Assembly (NCBI GenBank): GCA_945861535.1
Contig: CAMAUZ010000011.1
Span: 52,446 to 116,445 of the forward strand
DNA from: Akkermansia muciniphila
GTDB taxonomy: Bacteria > Verrucomicrobiota > Verrucomicrobiia > Limisphaerales > BJHT01
Direction of reading: 5' to 3'
Length of the DNA: 64,000 bases
Positions 35,527 to 43,933 of the stretch are shown piece by piece. Position 1 is the stretch's first letter; each line of letters begins with the position of its first letter. The position numbers and the translations under genes were made by a program. A model generated the notes under the pieces. The model made no database searches. It had not been told where the DNA came from and saw only the letters and a program-made list of their open reading frames with translations.

Positions 35527-35946
35527 TCAGATGTAATACATCTTCTCCTTCGCGCTCCCCTGATCCAGCAACTGCTGAAACGTAATCCCATCCGCCGTTT
35601 CGTTCAGCACCCGCTGCAGCCGCAGCCACGTCGCGCGCAACTCCGGCGGACACTTCGGATCCTCGATCGCCGGCGTGTCGAACACCTCCCCATGCACACA
35701 CCGCATCACATCCCCGAGCGTGATCTCCGCCGGCGGCCGCGCCAGCAGATACCCGCCCGCCTTCCCCCGCACACTGCGCGCGATCCGCTGCGACTTCAGC
35801 TCGATCAAAATCTGCACCAGATAATTCGCCGGCAACCCCTGTTCCGTCGCCAGCGACTCCACCCGCTGCGCCTCCCCACCCTGATAATGCCGCGCCAAGC
35901 CCAGCACCGCCCGGGCCGCATAATCACTTTTTACCGAAAGCTTCAC
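35527..35946 (-). CDS. Rrf2-family transcriptional regulator
   Basis: The 139-residue winged-helix protein matches Rrf2 regulators, which often sense iron-sulfur or redox state. It starts VKLSVKSDYAARAVLGLARH at a GTG (35946) and contains LPANYLVQILIELKSQRIAR, VRGKAGGYLLARP and a tail with ITFQQLLDQ. Only one cysteine (DPKCPPEL) stands where IscR/NsrR-type members have three, so a cluster is uncertain. Longer open starts exist but only add repeat sequence. It is the last member of the minus-strand group; its own upstream region is 36-nt repeats. Confidence 0.88.
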   Translation of the reverse strand: MKLSVKSDYAARAVLGLARHYQGGEAQRVESLATEQGLPANYLVQILIELKSQRIARSVRGKAGGYLLARPPAEITLGDVMRCVHGEVFDTPAIEDPKCPPELRATWLRLQRVLNETADGITFQQLLDQGSAKEKMYYI

Positions 35947-36576
35947 GCCGCGACACTGAACCAAACACCCGTGACAAACACAGGGAATAATTCCACCCCG
36001 GCAGGGACCCATGTTCCACCCCGGTAGGGACGCGCTGCCGTGCGTCCGAAACCTCTCCCCACCGCGCAAACCGGAAAACCAAGAGCACCCTCCCAGTTCC
36101 GCAGGGACGCCCGAAAACAGCCCAGCACTTAAGTGCTGGGTTCCCCACCCTTGAACCGACCAGTCCCGAAAAGGACGGCAGCAGCATGGCTTCGAAGTCT
36201 CCGTCGTCCCCTACAGGACTCGGTCCACTGCCGACGCGCCTCCAGCCCTCGGGCACTGGGCTATTCTCTTTCGCCCGCTGGGCTGGGCGGGGAGTCGGAA
36301 CCGGTTCGCTGGCTTGAGATGCGCTCTTTCGGAACGAGGGTTGGACTTGGGGACGGTAAGTTGGTTTTACGAGCGACCTGCTCGCCTTGATTATCAACGC
36401 TAGGGTTGCAACTGGGGCGGAAGAAATCGACCTTGGATCGTGTGAAGGCGGCCTCTCGATCAGGGCCCGATGCGGATAGCCACTGATGGGAATGGTGGCT
36501 GCCGACCGAACTTCTCCAAATCCGGGCTGGTCAAAGCCGCGGGTTTCCCGGAATTTCCCCGCCGCATTATTGCATC
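35947..36576. repeat. Non-coding stretch with several short palindromes
   Basis: It contains a TAGGGACGCGCTGCCGTGCG hairpin (near 36027; related copy near 56655), a paired CACCCCGGCAGGGA/CACCCCGGTAGGGA word near 36000, and the exact palindrome CCCAGCACTTAAGTGCTGGG (near 36121). No convincing gene; it lies between the divergent rrf2-type gene and dapA. Confidence 0.65.
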
Positions 36577-37452
36577 ATGTTTACCGGAACCTACACCGCC
36601 ATTGTGACGCCGTTTAAGAACGGCAAAATCGACGAACCCGCACTCGAACGCCTCATCAAGGCGCAGATCAAAGGGGGCGTGGATGGCATCGTGCCCGTCG
36701 GGACCACGGGCGAATCGCCGACGCTCGACTACGAGGAGCATGTGCGCGTGATCGAGCTGGCGGTGCAGTTCGCCCACGGCAAGGTGAAGGTGCTCGCCGG
36801 CACGGGCGCGAACTCGACGAGCGAGGCGATTTATCTGACGAAGGCCGCCGAGGAGGTCGGCGCGGATGGGTCGTTGCAGGTCGCGCCGTATTACAACAAG
36901 CCGACGCAGGAGGGGTTGTTCCAGCATTTTCACGCGGTGGCGCGCTCGACGAAGCTGCCGATCATTCTCTACAGCATCCCGGGCCGGTGCGGCGTGGAGA
37001 TCGCGGTGGACACGGTGGACCGGTTGGTTCACGACAGCGCCAACGTCGTGGGCATCAAGGAAGCGGGCGGCACGCCGGATCGCGTGAGCGCGCTGCGGGC
37101 GCGGCTGGGCAAGGAGTTCGTGATTCTCAGCGGCGATGATTCGCTGACGCTGCCGTTCATGTCCGTCGGCGCGCAGGGCGTGATCAGCGTGGCGTCGAAC
37201 ATCATCCCGCGCGAGGTGTCGCACATGGTGCGGGCCTTCGCGCTTGGCAAGCCGGCCATCGCGCTGAAGCTGCACGCGAAATATTATCCGATCTACAAGG
37301 ACCTCTTCATCGAAACCAATCCCGTGCCCGTGAAGGCCGCGCTGGCGATGATGGGCATGCTCGAAGAGGAATACCGGCTGCCGCTGGTGGCGATGAGTTC
37401 GCAGAATCGCGAGACGCTCAAGGCGACGTTGGTGGCGTGCGGGGTGTTGTGA
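36577..37452 (+). CDS. dapA: 4-hydroxy-tetrahydrodipicolinate synthase
   Basis: DapA condenses pyruvate and aspartate semialdehyde at the start of the lysine/diaminopimelate pathway. The 291-residue TIM-barrel protein shows GTTGESPTLDYEEH (about 43-56), the YYN tyrosine (about 105), and the Schiff-base lysine 161 in NVVGIKEAGG. The length is standard. It is followed, after two small unknown genes, by dapB, the next pathway step, suggesting one transcription unit. No lysine riboswitch is apparent upstream. Confidence 0.96.
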   Translation: MFTGTYTAIVTPFKNGKIDEPALERLIKAQIKGGVDGIVPVGTTGESPTLDYEEHVRVIELAVQFAHGKVKVLAGTGANSTSEAIYLTKAAEEVGADGSLQVAPYYNKPTQEGLFQHFHAVARSTKLPIILYSIPGRCGVEIAVDTVDRLVHDSANVVGIKEAGGTPDRVSALRARLGKEFVILSGDDSLTLPFMSVGAQGVISVASNIIPREVSHMVRAFALGKPAIALKLHAKYYPIYKDLFIETNPVPVKAALAMMGMLEEEYRLPLVAMSSQNRETLKATLVACGVL

Positions 37453-37498
37453 ACGGCGGCTTGTGGCGGCGGCGACTCCCTTCTAACGTGGGCGCGAT

Positions 37499-37927
37499 AT
37501 GAAAGCGTGTTTGAGCTTTGGTGACGTGGTTGAAGTCGGACAGCCGCGCATCGCGGAACTGGCCCGCATCGGCGATCTGTATTCCGACGGCGGCAGCGCC
37601 GAGGCGTGCGCGGCGTTCACCCATCAGGTCGGGCTGGTTGAAGGCACGGTCGTTCAGACCTACGGCATCGCCGCGACGCTCGCGCGCCGGGCGGATGACC
37701 TCGGGGAAGTCGCTGAGATTTGGAAAGCGATGAGCCAGTTTTGCCAGCGCGCGCTGGTCGTGTTGTCCCGGCTCAAGGGCAAGTATCCCCACTGCGGCAC
37801 CGCGCAACTGCACGACGCGGTGCTGGATTACAAGCTGGCGGCGGACAAGCGACAGCGCGGGGCGATGGAGGAAATGACATGCCAGACGAGCGAGTTCCCG
37901 AAGGGGTTGTTACCCGAACTGAGCTAG
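37499..37927 (+). CDS. Hypothetical protein between dapA and dapB
   Basis: This 142-residue protein is not assigned to a family. It begins MKACLSFGDVVEVGQPRIAE and is mostly helical, with an alanine-rich middle (TYGIAATLARRADDLGEVAE) and KGKYPHCGTAQLHDAVLDYK, which may point to a small helical-bundle protein. It has no signal or membrane segment. Codon use matches its neighbours. It overlaps the next gene by 49 bp in another frame, and its place between dapA and dapB implies cotranscription, but no lysine-pathway role can be read from it. Confidence 0.65.
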   Translation: MKACLSFGDVVEVGQPRIAELARIGDLYSDGGSAEACAAFTHQVGLVEGTVVQTYGIAATLARRADDLGEVAEIWKAMSQFCQRALVVLSRLKGKYPHCGTAQLHDAVLDYKLAADKRQRGAMEEMTCQTSEFPKGLLPELS

Positions 37928-38139
37928 CGGAACTGGCCGCGCTGTTTGACCGCTTCGAGTTCGCCCTCGACCCGCGCGCCACGGATGCCAAGGAAGCTGA
38001 ATCCGAGTTTTGCGACCGTCTCCGTAAACTGTTCGATGACCGCGTGGTTCCCGCGCATCCGCACCTGCCATTTTTGTTGTTCTATTGCAAAGTGAAATCC
38101 GCCTGCCGGACATTTCTCCGAAAGAATCCTCCCACATGA
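37879..38139 (+). CDS. Small hypothetical protein upstream of dapB
   Basis: The 86-residue protein starts MPDERVPEGVVTRTELAELA at an ATG with a strong GGAGG 8 bp before it, inside the preceding gene. It has a helical, charged middle (DPRATDAKEAESEFCDRLRK) and an FLLFYCKVKSACRTF tail with two cysteines. It overlaps the previous gene by 49 bp and dapB by ATGA (38136-38139), so translation is probably coupled. The family is not recognised. Confidence 0.65.
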   Translation: MPDERVPEGVVTRTELAELAALFDRFEFALDPRATDAKEAESEFCDRLRKLFDDRVVPAHPHLPFLLFYCKVKSACRTFLRKNPPT

Positions 38140-38879
38140 ACGCACCGACAAAAATCATCATCACGGGTTCCAAGGGCCGCATGGGGCAGATGCTCGTCGC
38201 GTGTGCGGCGCGGCAGCCGGACTTGCAGGTGGTCGGACAGGTGGACCTCGGCGACGACCTGGGCGCGGTGATTGACCGCTGCGACGCGGTGATCGATTTC
38301 AGTTTCCACGATGCGACGCTGCCGGTCGCGCGGCTGTGCGCGGAGCGGAAGAAGGCGCTGGTGATCGGCACCACCGGGCACAAGGAGGCGGAGAAGGCGC
38401 AGATCGCGAATTGCCAGGCGCAGATTCCGATGGTGTGGGCCTCGAACTACTCGACGGGCGTGAACACGCTCTTCTGGCTCACGCGCAAGGCGGCCGAGAT
38501 TCTCGGACCGGGCTTCGATCTCGAGGTGGTGGAGATGCACCATCGGCTGAAAAAAGACGCGCCCAGCGGCACGGCGACGACGTTGCTCGAAATCCTCGCG
38601 GACGTGCGCAAGGTGCAGTTCAAGGAAGCGCTGCGGCATGGACGCGAAGGCATCGTGGGCGAGCGAACGAGTTCGGAGATCGGCATTCACGCGATCCGCG
38701 GCGGCGATGTGGTGGGCGATCACACGGTGATTTTTGCGGCGAACGGCGAGCGGGTGGAACTCACGCACAAGGCCTCGAGCCGCGAAACGTTTGCCAACGG
38801 AGCCTTGCGCGCGGCGCAGTGGGTGGTGACGCAGCCGCCGGGGCTGTATGACATGCAGGATGTGCTGGGGTTGAAGTAA
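38136..38879 (+). CDS. dapB: 4-hydroxy-tetrahydrodipicolinate reductase
   Basis: DapB reduces the dapA product to tetrahydrodipicolinate using NAD(P)H. The 247-residue protein has the dinucleotide-binding start IIITGSKGRMGQM, the strand VIDFSFHD, GTTGHKEAE, and the catalytic signature EMHHRLKKDAPSGTA, followed by ERTSSEIGIHAIRGGDVVGD. The ATG at 38136 overlaps the previous stop; a start at 38085 adds a non-conserved stretch. Confidence 0.96.
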   Translation: MNAPTKIIITGSKGRMGQMLVACAARQPDLQVVGQVDLGDDLGAVIDRCDAVIDFSFHDATLPVARLCAERKKALVIGTTGHKEAEKAQIANCQAQIPMVWASNYSTGVNTLFWLTRKAAEILGPGFDLEVVEMHHRLKKDAPSGTATTLLEILADVRKVQFKEALRHGREGIVGERTSSEIGIHAIRGGDVVGDHTVIFAANGERVELTHKASSRETFANGALRAAQWVVTQPPGLYDMQDVLGLK

Positions 38880-38904
38880 TGGAGGAGCCGTTCGGGCTGC
38901 GCGC

Positions 38905-39606
38905 ATGGCCGCGAACTTCAATCGCGATGGGTTTGCGCTGGCGGCGGCGATGCTGAGTGAAGCCGAAGTCATCGCGCTGGCCGCGGCAATCGCCAGGCTC
39001 ACGGCGGCAACCACCGATGCTCGGGGACGCGACGGAGCCTACGGATTGCGGAATCTGCTGCGGGATTGTGCCACGGTGCGGGCGCTGGCCCGTTCGGAGA
39101 AACTGGGCGCGCTGGTCGCGGAGCACTTGGCCCGCGACGCTTTTCCGGTCCGCGCCTTGTTCTTTGACAAAACTCCCGCCGCCAACTGGCGCGTTCCGTG
39201 GCATCAAGACGTCACGATTGCGGTCGCGGAACGGATCGCAGTTCCCGGCTTTGGTCCCTGGTCGGTGAAGGCTGGCGTGGTGCATGTCCAACCACCCCGC
39301 CAGATTCTCGAAAGCATGATCGCCCTCCGGCTTCACCTCGACGACTGCGACGCGGATAACGGCCCGCTGCGGGTTGTCCCCGGCTCGCATCGCAATGGCA
39401 AACTCAGCGCGGCGGAGATCGTCGTGGCGCGGGAACACTGCGAGCCGGTCACCTGCGAGGCCCGCCGGGGCGATGTGCTTTGTTTGCGGCCGTTGCTGCT
39501 CCACAGTTCTTCTCCGGCTCGTCAGCCGGGACATCGCCGGGTTTTGCATCTGGAATATGCGGCCGCGGAATTGCCCGGCGGCCTGCGTTGGTTTGAAACT
39601 ATATGA
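38905..39606 (+). CDS. Phytanoyl-CoA dioxygenase family (PhyH-type Fe/2-oxoglutarate oxygenase)
   Basis: The 233-residue protein fits the PhyH family of non-heme iron, 2-oxoglutarate-dependent oxygenases. It shows PWHQDVTIAV with the HxD iron ligands, GPLRVVPGSHRNG, and the distal histidine in LRPLLLHSSSPA followed by the arginine that binds 2-oxoglutarate (GHRRVLHLEY). The substrate is unknown. It starts 25 bp after dapB and overlaps folK by ATGA, so it is part of the dap-folK transcription unit without an obvious pathway link. Confidence 0.9.
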   Translation: MAANFNRDGFALAAAMLSEAEVIALAAAIARLTAATTDARGRDGAYGLRNLLRDCATVRALARSEKLGALVAEHLARDAFPVRALFFDKTPAANWRVPWHQDVTIAVAERIAVPGFGPWSVKAGVVHVQPPRQILESMIALRLHLDDCDADNGPLRVVPGSHRNGKLSAAEIVVAREHCEPVTCEARRGDVLCLRPLLLHSSSPARQPGHRRVLHLEYAAAELPGGLRWFETI

Positions 39607-40112
39607 AACGAAATCTCCCCCCCCTCGCCTACGTCGCCCTCGGTTCCAACCTCGGCGATTCCCTCGCCAACGTGCAACGCGCGATGGAGTGGCTGGAGGC
39701 GCTGTCGGCGCGGCCGCTCGTGTGCTCGACCTTGTGGCGGACGACGCCGGTGGATTGCCCGCCGGGGTCGCCGGATTTTGTCAATGCGGTGGTCGGGCTG
39801 GTGCCGCGCCGGGGCGAGACGCCGGAGACGTTGCTGGCGAAATTGCAGGCGGTGGAGCAGGAGTTCGGCCGGCAGCCGAAGCAGGTGCTCAATGAAGCGC
39901 GTCCGCTCGATCTGGATTTGATCGCGTGGGGCGACAAACGGCGGCGCAGCAAGGCGTTGACCCTGCCGCATCCGCGCGCGCACGAGCGCAAGTTTGTGCT
40001 GCAACCCTTGGCCGAAATCGCGCCCAACCTGGTGCTGCCGGGGCAGACGGAGACGGTGTTTCAACTGCTGGCGCGGATGGCGTCGGGGCAAGTGCTGCTG
40101 GCGGCGCGGTGA
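39603..40112 (+). CDS. folK: 2-amino-4-hydroxy-6-hydroxymethyldihydropteridine pyrophosphokinase
   Basis: FolK transfers pyrophosphate from ATP to hydroxymethyl-dihydropterin in folate synthesis. The 169-residue protein shows VALGSNLGDSLANVQRAMEW near the start, LWRTTPVDCPPGSPDFVNAV, the metal-binding PLDLDLIAWGD, and LTLPHPRAHERKFVLQPLAE. The length is normal. It overlaps the PhyH-type gene by ATGA. No folP or folB lies next to it. Confidence 0.94.
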   Translation: MKRNLPPLAYVALGSNLGDSLANVQRAMEWLEALSARPLVCSTLWRTTPVDCPPGSPDFVNAVVGLVPRRGETPETLLAKLQAVEQEFGRQPKQVLNEARPLDLDLIAWGDKRRRSKALTLPHPRAHERKFVLQPLAEIAPNLVLPGQTETVFQLLARMASGQVLLAAR

Positions 40113-40398
40113 CGGGGAGTGTGTGACGGCCGCAGGTAGGGCGCGTCTGTCCCCAGCGCGCCACGAGACGTTGGGCCACCGAAGCGGCGCGGTGGGGACA
40201 GACGCGCCCTACCACCCGCAGCTCTCTGCGTCCTTCCCGATCTCTGCGGTGTTCTGATTGATCCAGTCCGCCCGCGGCGGCTGGAAACACAGAACACCGC
40301 AGAGATGGGAAGGGGCGCAGAGGGGGACTGGGGTTTCCACGCGGCGGGACGCCGCTGGAACTCGCAGACGGGGACGCCTGCGGTACCAGCCCACCCAC
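40113..40398. repeat. Convergent intergenic stretch with family C hairpin and a second inverted repeat
   Basis: A family C copy fills 40136-40212. A further inverted pair, CTCTGCGGTGTTCTG (40242-40256) and CAGAACACCGCAGAG (about 40289-40303), follows. No gene is seen. Confidence 0.75.
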
Positions 40399-41619
40399 TC
40401 ACTTCCCGCTCGCCGGCGTCTCGTCCACCTTGATCTCGACCTTCGCTGTCACCTGGTTGCCGCTGCGGTCGGTGAAATTGACGCGCAGTTTCAGGTCGCC
40501 GGCTTTCAGTGGTTTCACCGGGATCTTGAATTCCTGCTTTACCGTTTTTCCGCTCAGCGACGCGCCGCCGATAGTTGTGTCGCGCTGGGGATCGAACACA
40601 AGGAACGCGCCGAGCGCCCGGTCGTCCTCGCCGTCGAGGGTGATTGGCACCTCGGTCGCGCCCGGTTTCAGGCGCGTCGGGTAGCTCAGTTTGAAACGCG
40701 GCTCGCCGTTGTCGGTGAGGTCGATGTCCTCGCCGAGGAAACGGGTGAAGCGCAGGAAGCGCGCGTGTTCCTCGGAGAAGCCGACGCGCGGCTGGTCGGC
40801 GAAACGCTTGAGATAGTTGTGGCGCAGGTAGCGGAAGCCGTTGCCCATGATCGATTGCGTGTCCTGGCGCGTGTCGTGCGGCAGTCCGAGCGCGTGGCCG
40901 AGTTCGTGGGCGACCGCACCAAAGCCGTCCTCGATAAACTCGAAGCGGGCCGAATCTGGTCTGCGATGGTGGTTGGCGACGCGGCCCTTGATCGGCGTGG
41001 CGTCGTCGAGCAAGCCCAACTGGCGCGCCACATTCGTCGCGCAAAACTCATCACGCAAAATCCACCCGGAAAACAGGCCCGCGCCGCCGTTGGCCGTGGT
41101 GCGGCCGCCGAGCGCGAAGCCGCCGGCCCACTCGAATTTCACCGGCCCCTCGGAATAGGTCTCGCAGAAGATCACGTAGAGATTGGTGCGCAGCGAACCA
41201 AGCGCGCGCTCGACCTCGGGCACGATGTGATCCCACTGGCGGTTGCCGTTGAACTCCGGCTCGCCGCTGAACCACGCCGCCGTGTTGGTGGACCGCAGCA
41301 GATGCACCAGCGGCCGGCCGTCGCGGAACTCGAAATCGGGACCGGTGGCGGGCAATTTTTTCGCGCGGAAATCCTCGCGGTACAGATCGGCGACGAAGGT
41401 CATCAGGACAGCGATTTTCTCGGTGTGGTGGGCGGTCGGCTCGCGGTCCTTGGGGACGAAATAGACCAAACGGATCTTGTGCGCACGACCAAGGTCGCGG
41501 AGCGCTTCCGGGGTGCGGTATTTGGCGTCATCAGCGGACGCTGCCGCAGCAGTTCGAAGAAAAAGGGCGAGCAGCAGACAAGCGATGACAGGGAAGCGCG
41601 ACGGCAGTTGTGCGGTCAT
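40399..41619 (-). CDS. Secreted metzincin-type metalloprotease
   Basis: The protein of about 406 residues has a signal peptide (FPVIACLLLALFLRTAAA). Its catalytic motif is HELGHALGLPHD, whose two histidines, glutamate and third histidine fit the metzincin HExxHxxGxxH, and a Met-turn candidate SIMGNG follows. The C-terminal ~110 residues are beta-rich (VPITLDGEDDRALGAFLVFD, KLRVNFTDRSGNQV) and probably an Ig-like accessory domain. The first open start (41637) gives six more residues; the ATG at 41619 is preferred because the signal peptide is then of normal length. The substrate is unknown. Confidence 0.88.
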   Translation of the reverse strand: MTAQLPSRFPVIACLLLALFLRTAAAASADDAKYRTPEALRDLGRAHKIRLVYFVPKDREPTAHHTEKIAVLMTFVADLYREDFRAKKLPATGPDFEFRDGRPLVHLLRSTNTAAWFSGEPEFNGNRQWDHIVPEVERALGSLRTNLYVIFCETYSEGPVKFEWAGGFALGGRTTANGGAGLFSGWILRDEFCATNVARQLGLLDDATPIKGRVANHHRRPDSARFEFIEDGFGAVAHELGHALGLPHDTRQDTQSIMGNGFRYLRHNYLKRFADQPRVGFSEEHARFLRFTRFLGEDIDLTDNGEPRFKLSYPTRLKPGATEVPITLDGEDDRALGAFLVFDPQRDTTIGGASLSGKTVKQEFKIPVKPLKAGDLKLRVNFTDRSGNQVTAKVEIKVDETPASGK

Positions 41620-41792
41620 GGGGTGATTTTTGCGCAAAGATTAGGGACTGACGACGGGGACGCAAGGTGTGCGGAACGAAGGGAATGGATGGCAGAAAAA
41701 TGGGGAGGCGGCGGGCGGTGCTGGTCGCCGCTGGACGCTGGGAAAAAAACCGCGCCTGCCACCCCTTTTGCGTCTCTTTGCGTTCTTTGCGG

Positions 41793-43205
41793 CTATTCCT
41801 TCCCCAGCACCGCCCGTTTGATCACCGCATAAACGTCGGTCGAATCCATCTCCGCGCGCACCGGCGCGACGGCCGGCGCGCACAGCAGCAACGGCCAGTC
41901 GGCACGGTTCGCCGGGCGCGCGCCGTGCGAACCTTTGACCAGCGAGGCGTCGAGCGGGATCACGTCCATGAGCATTCGGAAGCCGAGCTTCTTTTGCAGC
42001 AGACGGAACAGAATCTTCAATTTCACCGCGGGAATTTTCGGATCGAGAAACAGCTCGACCGGGTCGTAGCCGGGCTTGCGGTGGATGTCCACGCAGCGCG
42101 CAAAATCCGGCGCGACGCGGTCCTCGAGCCAGTAGTAATAGGTGAACCACGCGTTCTCCTGCGCCACGGCGACGAGGTCGCCCGCGCGCGAATGCGCCAT
42201 GCCCGCCGCGCGTTTCTCCTCGTCGCCGAGCACTCGCGCGACGCCCGGCAGTTTCTCCACCAGCGCGCGCACGGCACCGACGAGCGACCGGTCGTTCACG
42301 TAAAGGTGCGCCACCTGATGATCCGCCACTGCGAACACGCGGCTCGCCCCGGCATCGAGCAATTCGAGTCCCAGCTCCTCCTTGATCGTGAGCCAGCCCT
42401 GTTCGCGGAAGTGCCGGTTGAGATGGATCGGCGTGTCCACGGCGGTGATGCCGTATTCGGAGAGCACGATCACTTGCACGCCGCGCGCCTCGTAGAACTC
42501 GATCAACTCGCCCGCGATCGTGTCGATTTCGCGCAGGTCTTTGCTGATCGCCGGGTGCTGCGGCCCGAGGCGCTGGAGGTTGTAATCCAGGTGCGGCAGG
42601 TAAACGAGGCTGAGCGTCGGCCGATATTTTTCCTCCGTCCATTTTGCGGAATCCGCGATCCACCGCGTTGCGCTGTCGGCCTTGCCCTGCGGCGAATCCA
42701 CGCCGGCCGCCGGTCCCCAGAATCCGGGAAACGGAAACGGCCCCAGCGCCGCCTTCACCTCTGTGCGCACCGAATACGGCCACGCATAAACATCGAAAAA
42801 CTTCCGCCCATCCGCCGGATACATCGGGCGCGGCGTGATCGAGTAATCCGCCGTGGAATACATGTTGTACCACCAAAACAGCTTCGCGCAGGTGAAGCCC
42901 GGCGCGGCGGCGCGCAGTTCATCCCAGACCTTCGGCGCCTGCACGACGTGGTTGGATTGTTTCCAAAACTGCACCTCGTCGAGTTCGCGGTTGAACCAGC
43001 CGTTGGCCACGACGCCGTGCGCCGCGGGCGTTTTGCCGGTCACGTAATTCGCCTGCGCCGTGCAGGTCACCGCCGGGAACGCGGGCGTGAGGTGCGCCAG
43101 CGCGCCGCGTTGGCGGAACGCGTTCAGGCGCGGCGTGTGCGGCCCAAGCAGGCCTTCGGTCAGTCCGACCACGTTCAAGACTGCGGTGCGTTTCATTGGC
43201 GGCAT
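41793..43205 (-). CDS. Nucleotide pyrophosphatase/phosphodiesterase-like (alkaline phosphatase superfamily)
   Basis: The protein of about 470 residues has the NPP-type phosphodiesterase fold. The N-terminal nucleophile region is FPAVTCTAQANYVTGKTPAA, with the threonine in the nucleophile position. Metal-ligand motifs follow: LVYLPHLDYNLQRLG, VIVLSEYGITAVD and HLNRHF. The middle carries an insert with many aromatic residues (FWWYNMYSTADYS). No signal peptide is seen, so it is likely cytoplasmic. The ATG at 43205 (MPPMKRTAVLNVVG) was chosen; 43196 is an alternative, and the longer open frame is repeat-derived. The substrate is unknown; related proteins hydrolyse nucleotides or phosphonates. Confidence 0.88.
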   Translation of the reverse strand: MPPMKRTAVLNVVGLTEGLLGPHTPRLNAFRQRGALAHLTPAFPAVTCTAQANYVTGKTPAAHGVVANGWFNRELDEVQFWKQSNHVVQAPKVWDELRAAAPGFTCAKLFWWYNMYSTADYSITPRPMYPADGRKFFDVYAWPYSVRTEVKAALGPFPFPGFWGPAAGVDSPQGKADSATRWIADSAKWTEEKYRPTLSLVYLPHLDYNLQRLGPQHPAISKDLREIDTIAGELIEFYEARGVQVIVLSEYGITAVDTPIHLNRHFREQGWLTIKEELGLELLDAGASRVFAVADHQVAHLYVNDRSLVGAVRALVEKLPGVARVLGDEEKRAAGMAHSRAGDLVAVAQENAWFTYYYWLEDRVAPDFARCVDIHRKPGYDPVELFLDPKIPAVKLKILFRLLQKKLGFRMLMDVIPLDASLVKGSHGARPANRADWPLLLCAPAVAPVRAEMDSTDVYAVIKRAVLGKE

Positions 43206-43933
43206 CGTCGGGCGAAGGTCCAAGGTCGCGGGGCAAAGCTCAAGCTCAGTCGCGGGTGCCCGCTTGGGTAGTTGCACCTCAGTTGCTTGCCTCGATCGGT
43301 GCGCGGGGACACCGGCCCGCAAGCGTACGCCGCACATTCGCACACCGGGCATGGACCGCCTGTTGCGCGAGGGCATGACGTTCGACACCTCCCCGCATGC
43401 CTTTCGCCGCGCGCTGCCCCGGACACATCGCCCCCGGCAGCCGCGCCGAACGCACGGCACTCACGATGGATATTTTCGCCACCGCCTCCGCCAACAACAA
43501 CTCCAGCGCGACGGACAAGTACCGTGGCAAGAGCGGGAGGAATGACGCCGACGTGGCCGCCAACGTACGTAGCCGCCGACGTGAGGAGGCGGATCAGGCG
43601 TCGTGGCTATGCGTCCGCCTGCCAACGTACGGTCCCGCAGGCGTCGCGTCTGCGAGTTCGTGGGGCGTCTCGCCCCGAGTCGAAACGGGCGGCGAGACGC
43701 CGCCCGAACTCGCAGGCGAGACGCCTGCGGTACCGCGACCTCGGCCCGCCCGCTTGCCGCACCCCACGCAGGTACGATGCCCCCATGCTGCGCCTTCTCT
43801 TGGTGCTCGGGTTCTCCTCGCGTCGGCGGCTACGAGTTGGGGCAGAAACCAGTTGCGACGCCTCCGCGCAGTAAAGTACCTTCCCAGCGCACCGAAGCTC
43901 CCGAGTCGAAAAACCCCGGAATCGCCTTTGTTC
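43206..43933. repeat. Long intergenic stretch with hairpin repeats
   Basis: No gene is supported; apparent frames across it have no family likeness. A hairpin pairs GCAGGCGTCGCGTCTGCGAG near 43637 with CTCGCAGGCGAGACGCCTGC near 43709. The divergent phosphodiesterase gene and the ABC-type operon both start from this stretch. GACGTGG/CCAACGTACG words near 43560-43630 are also repeated. Confidence 0.65.
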
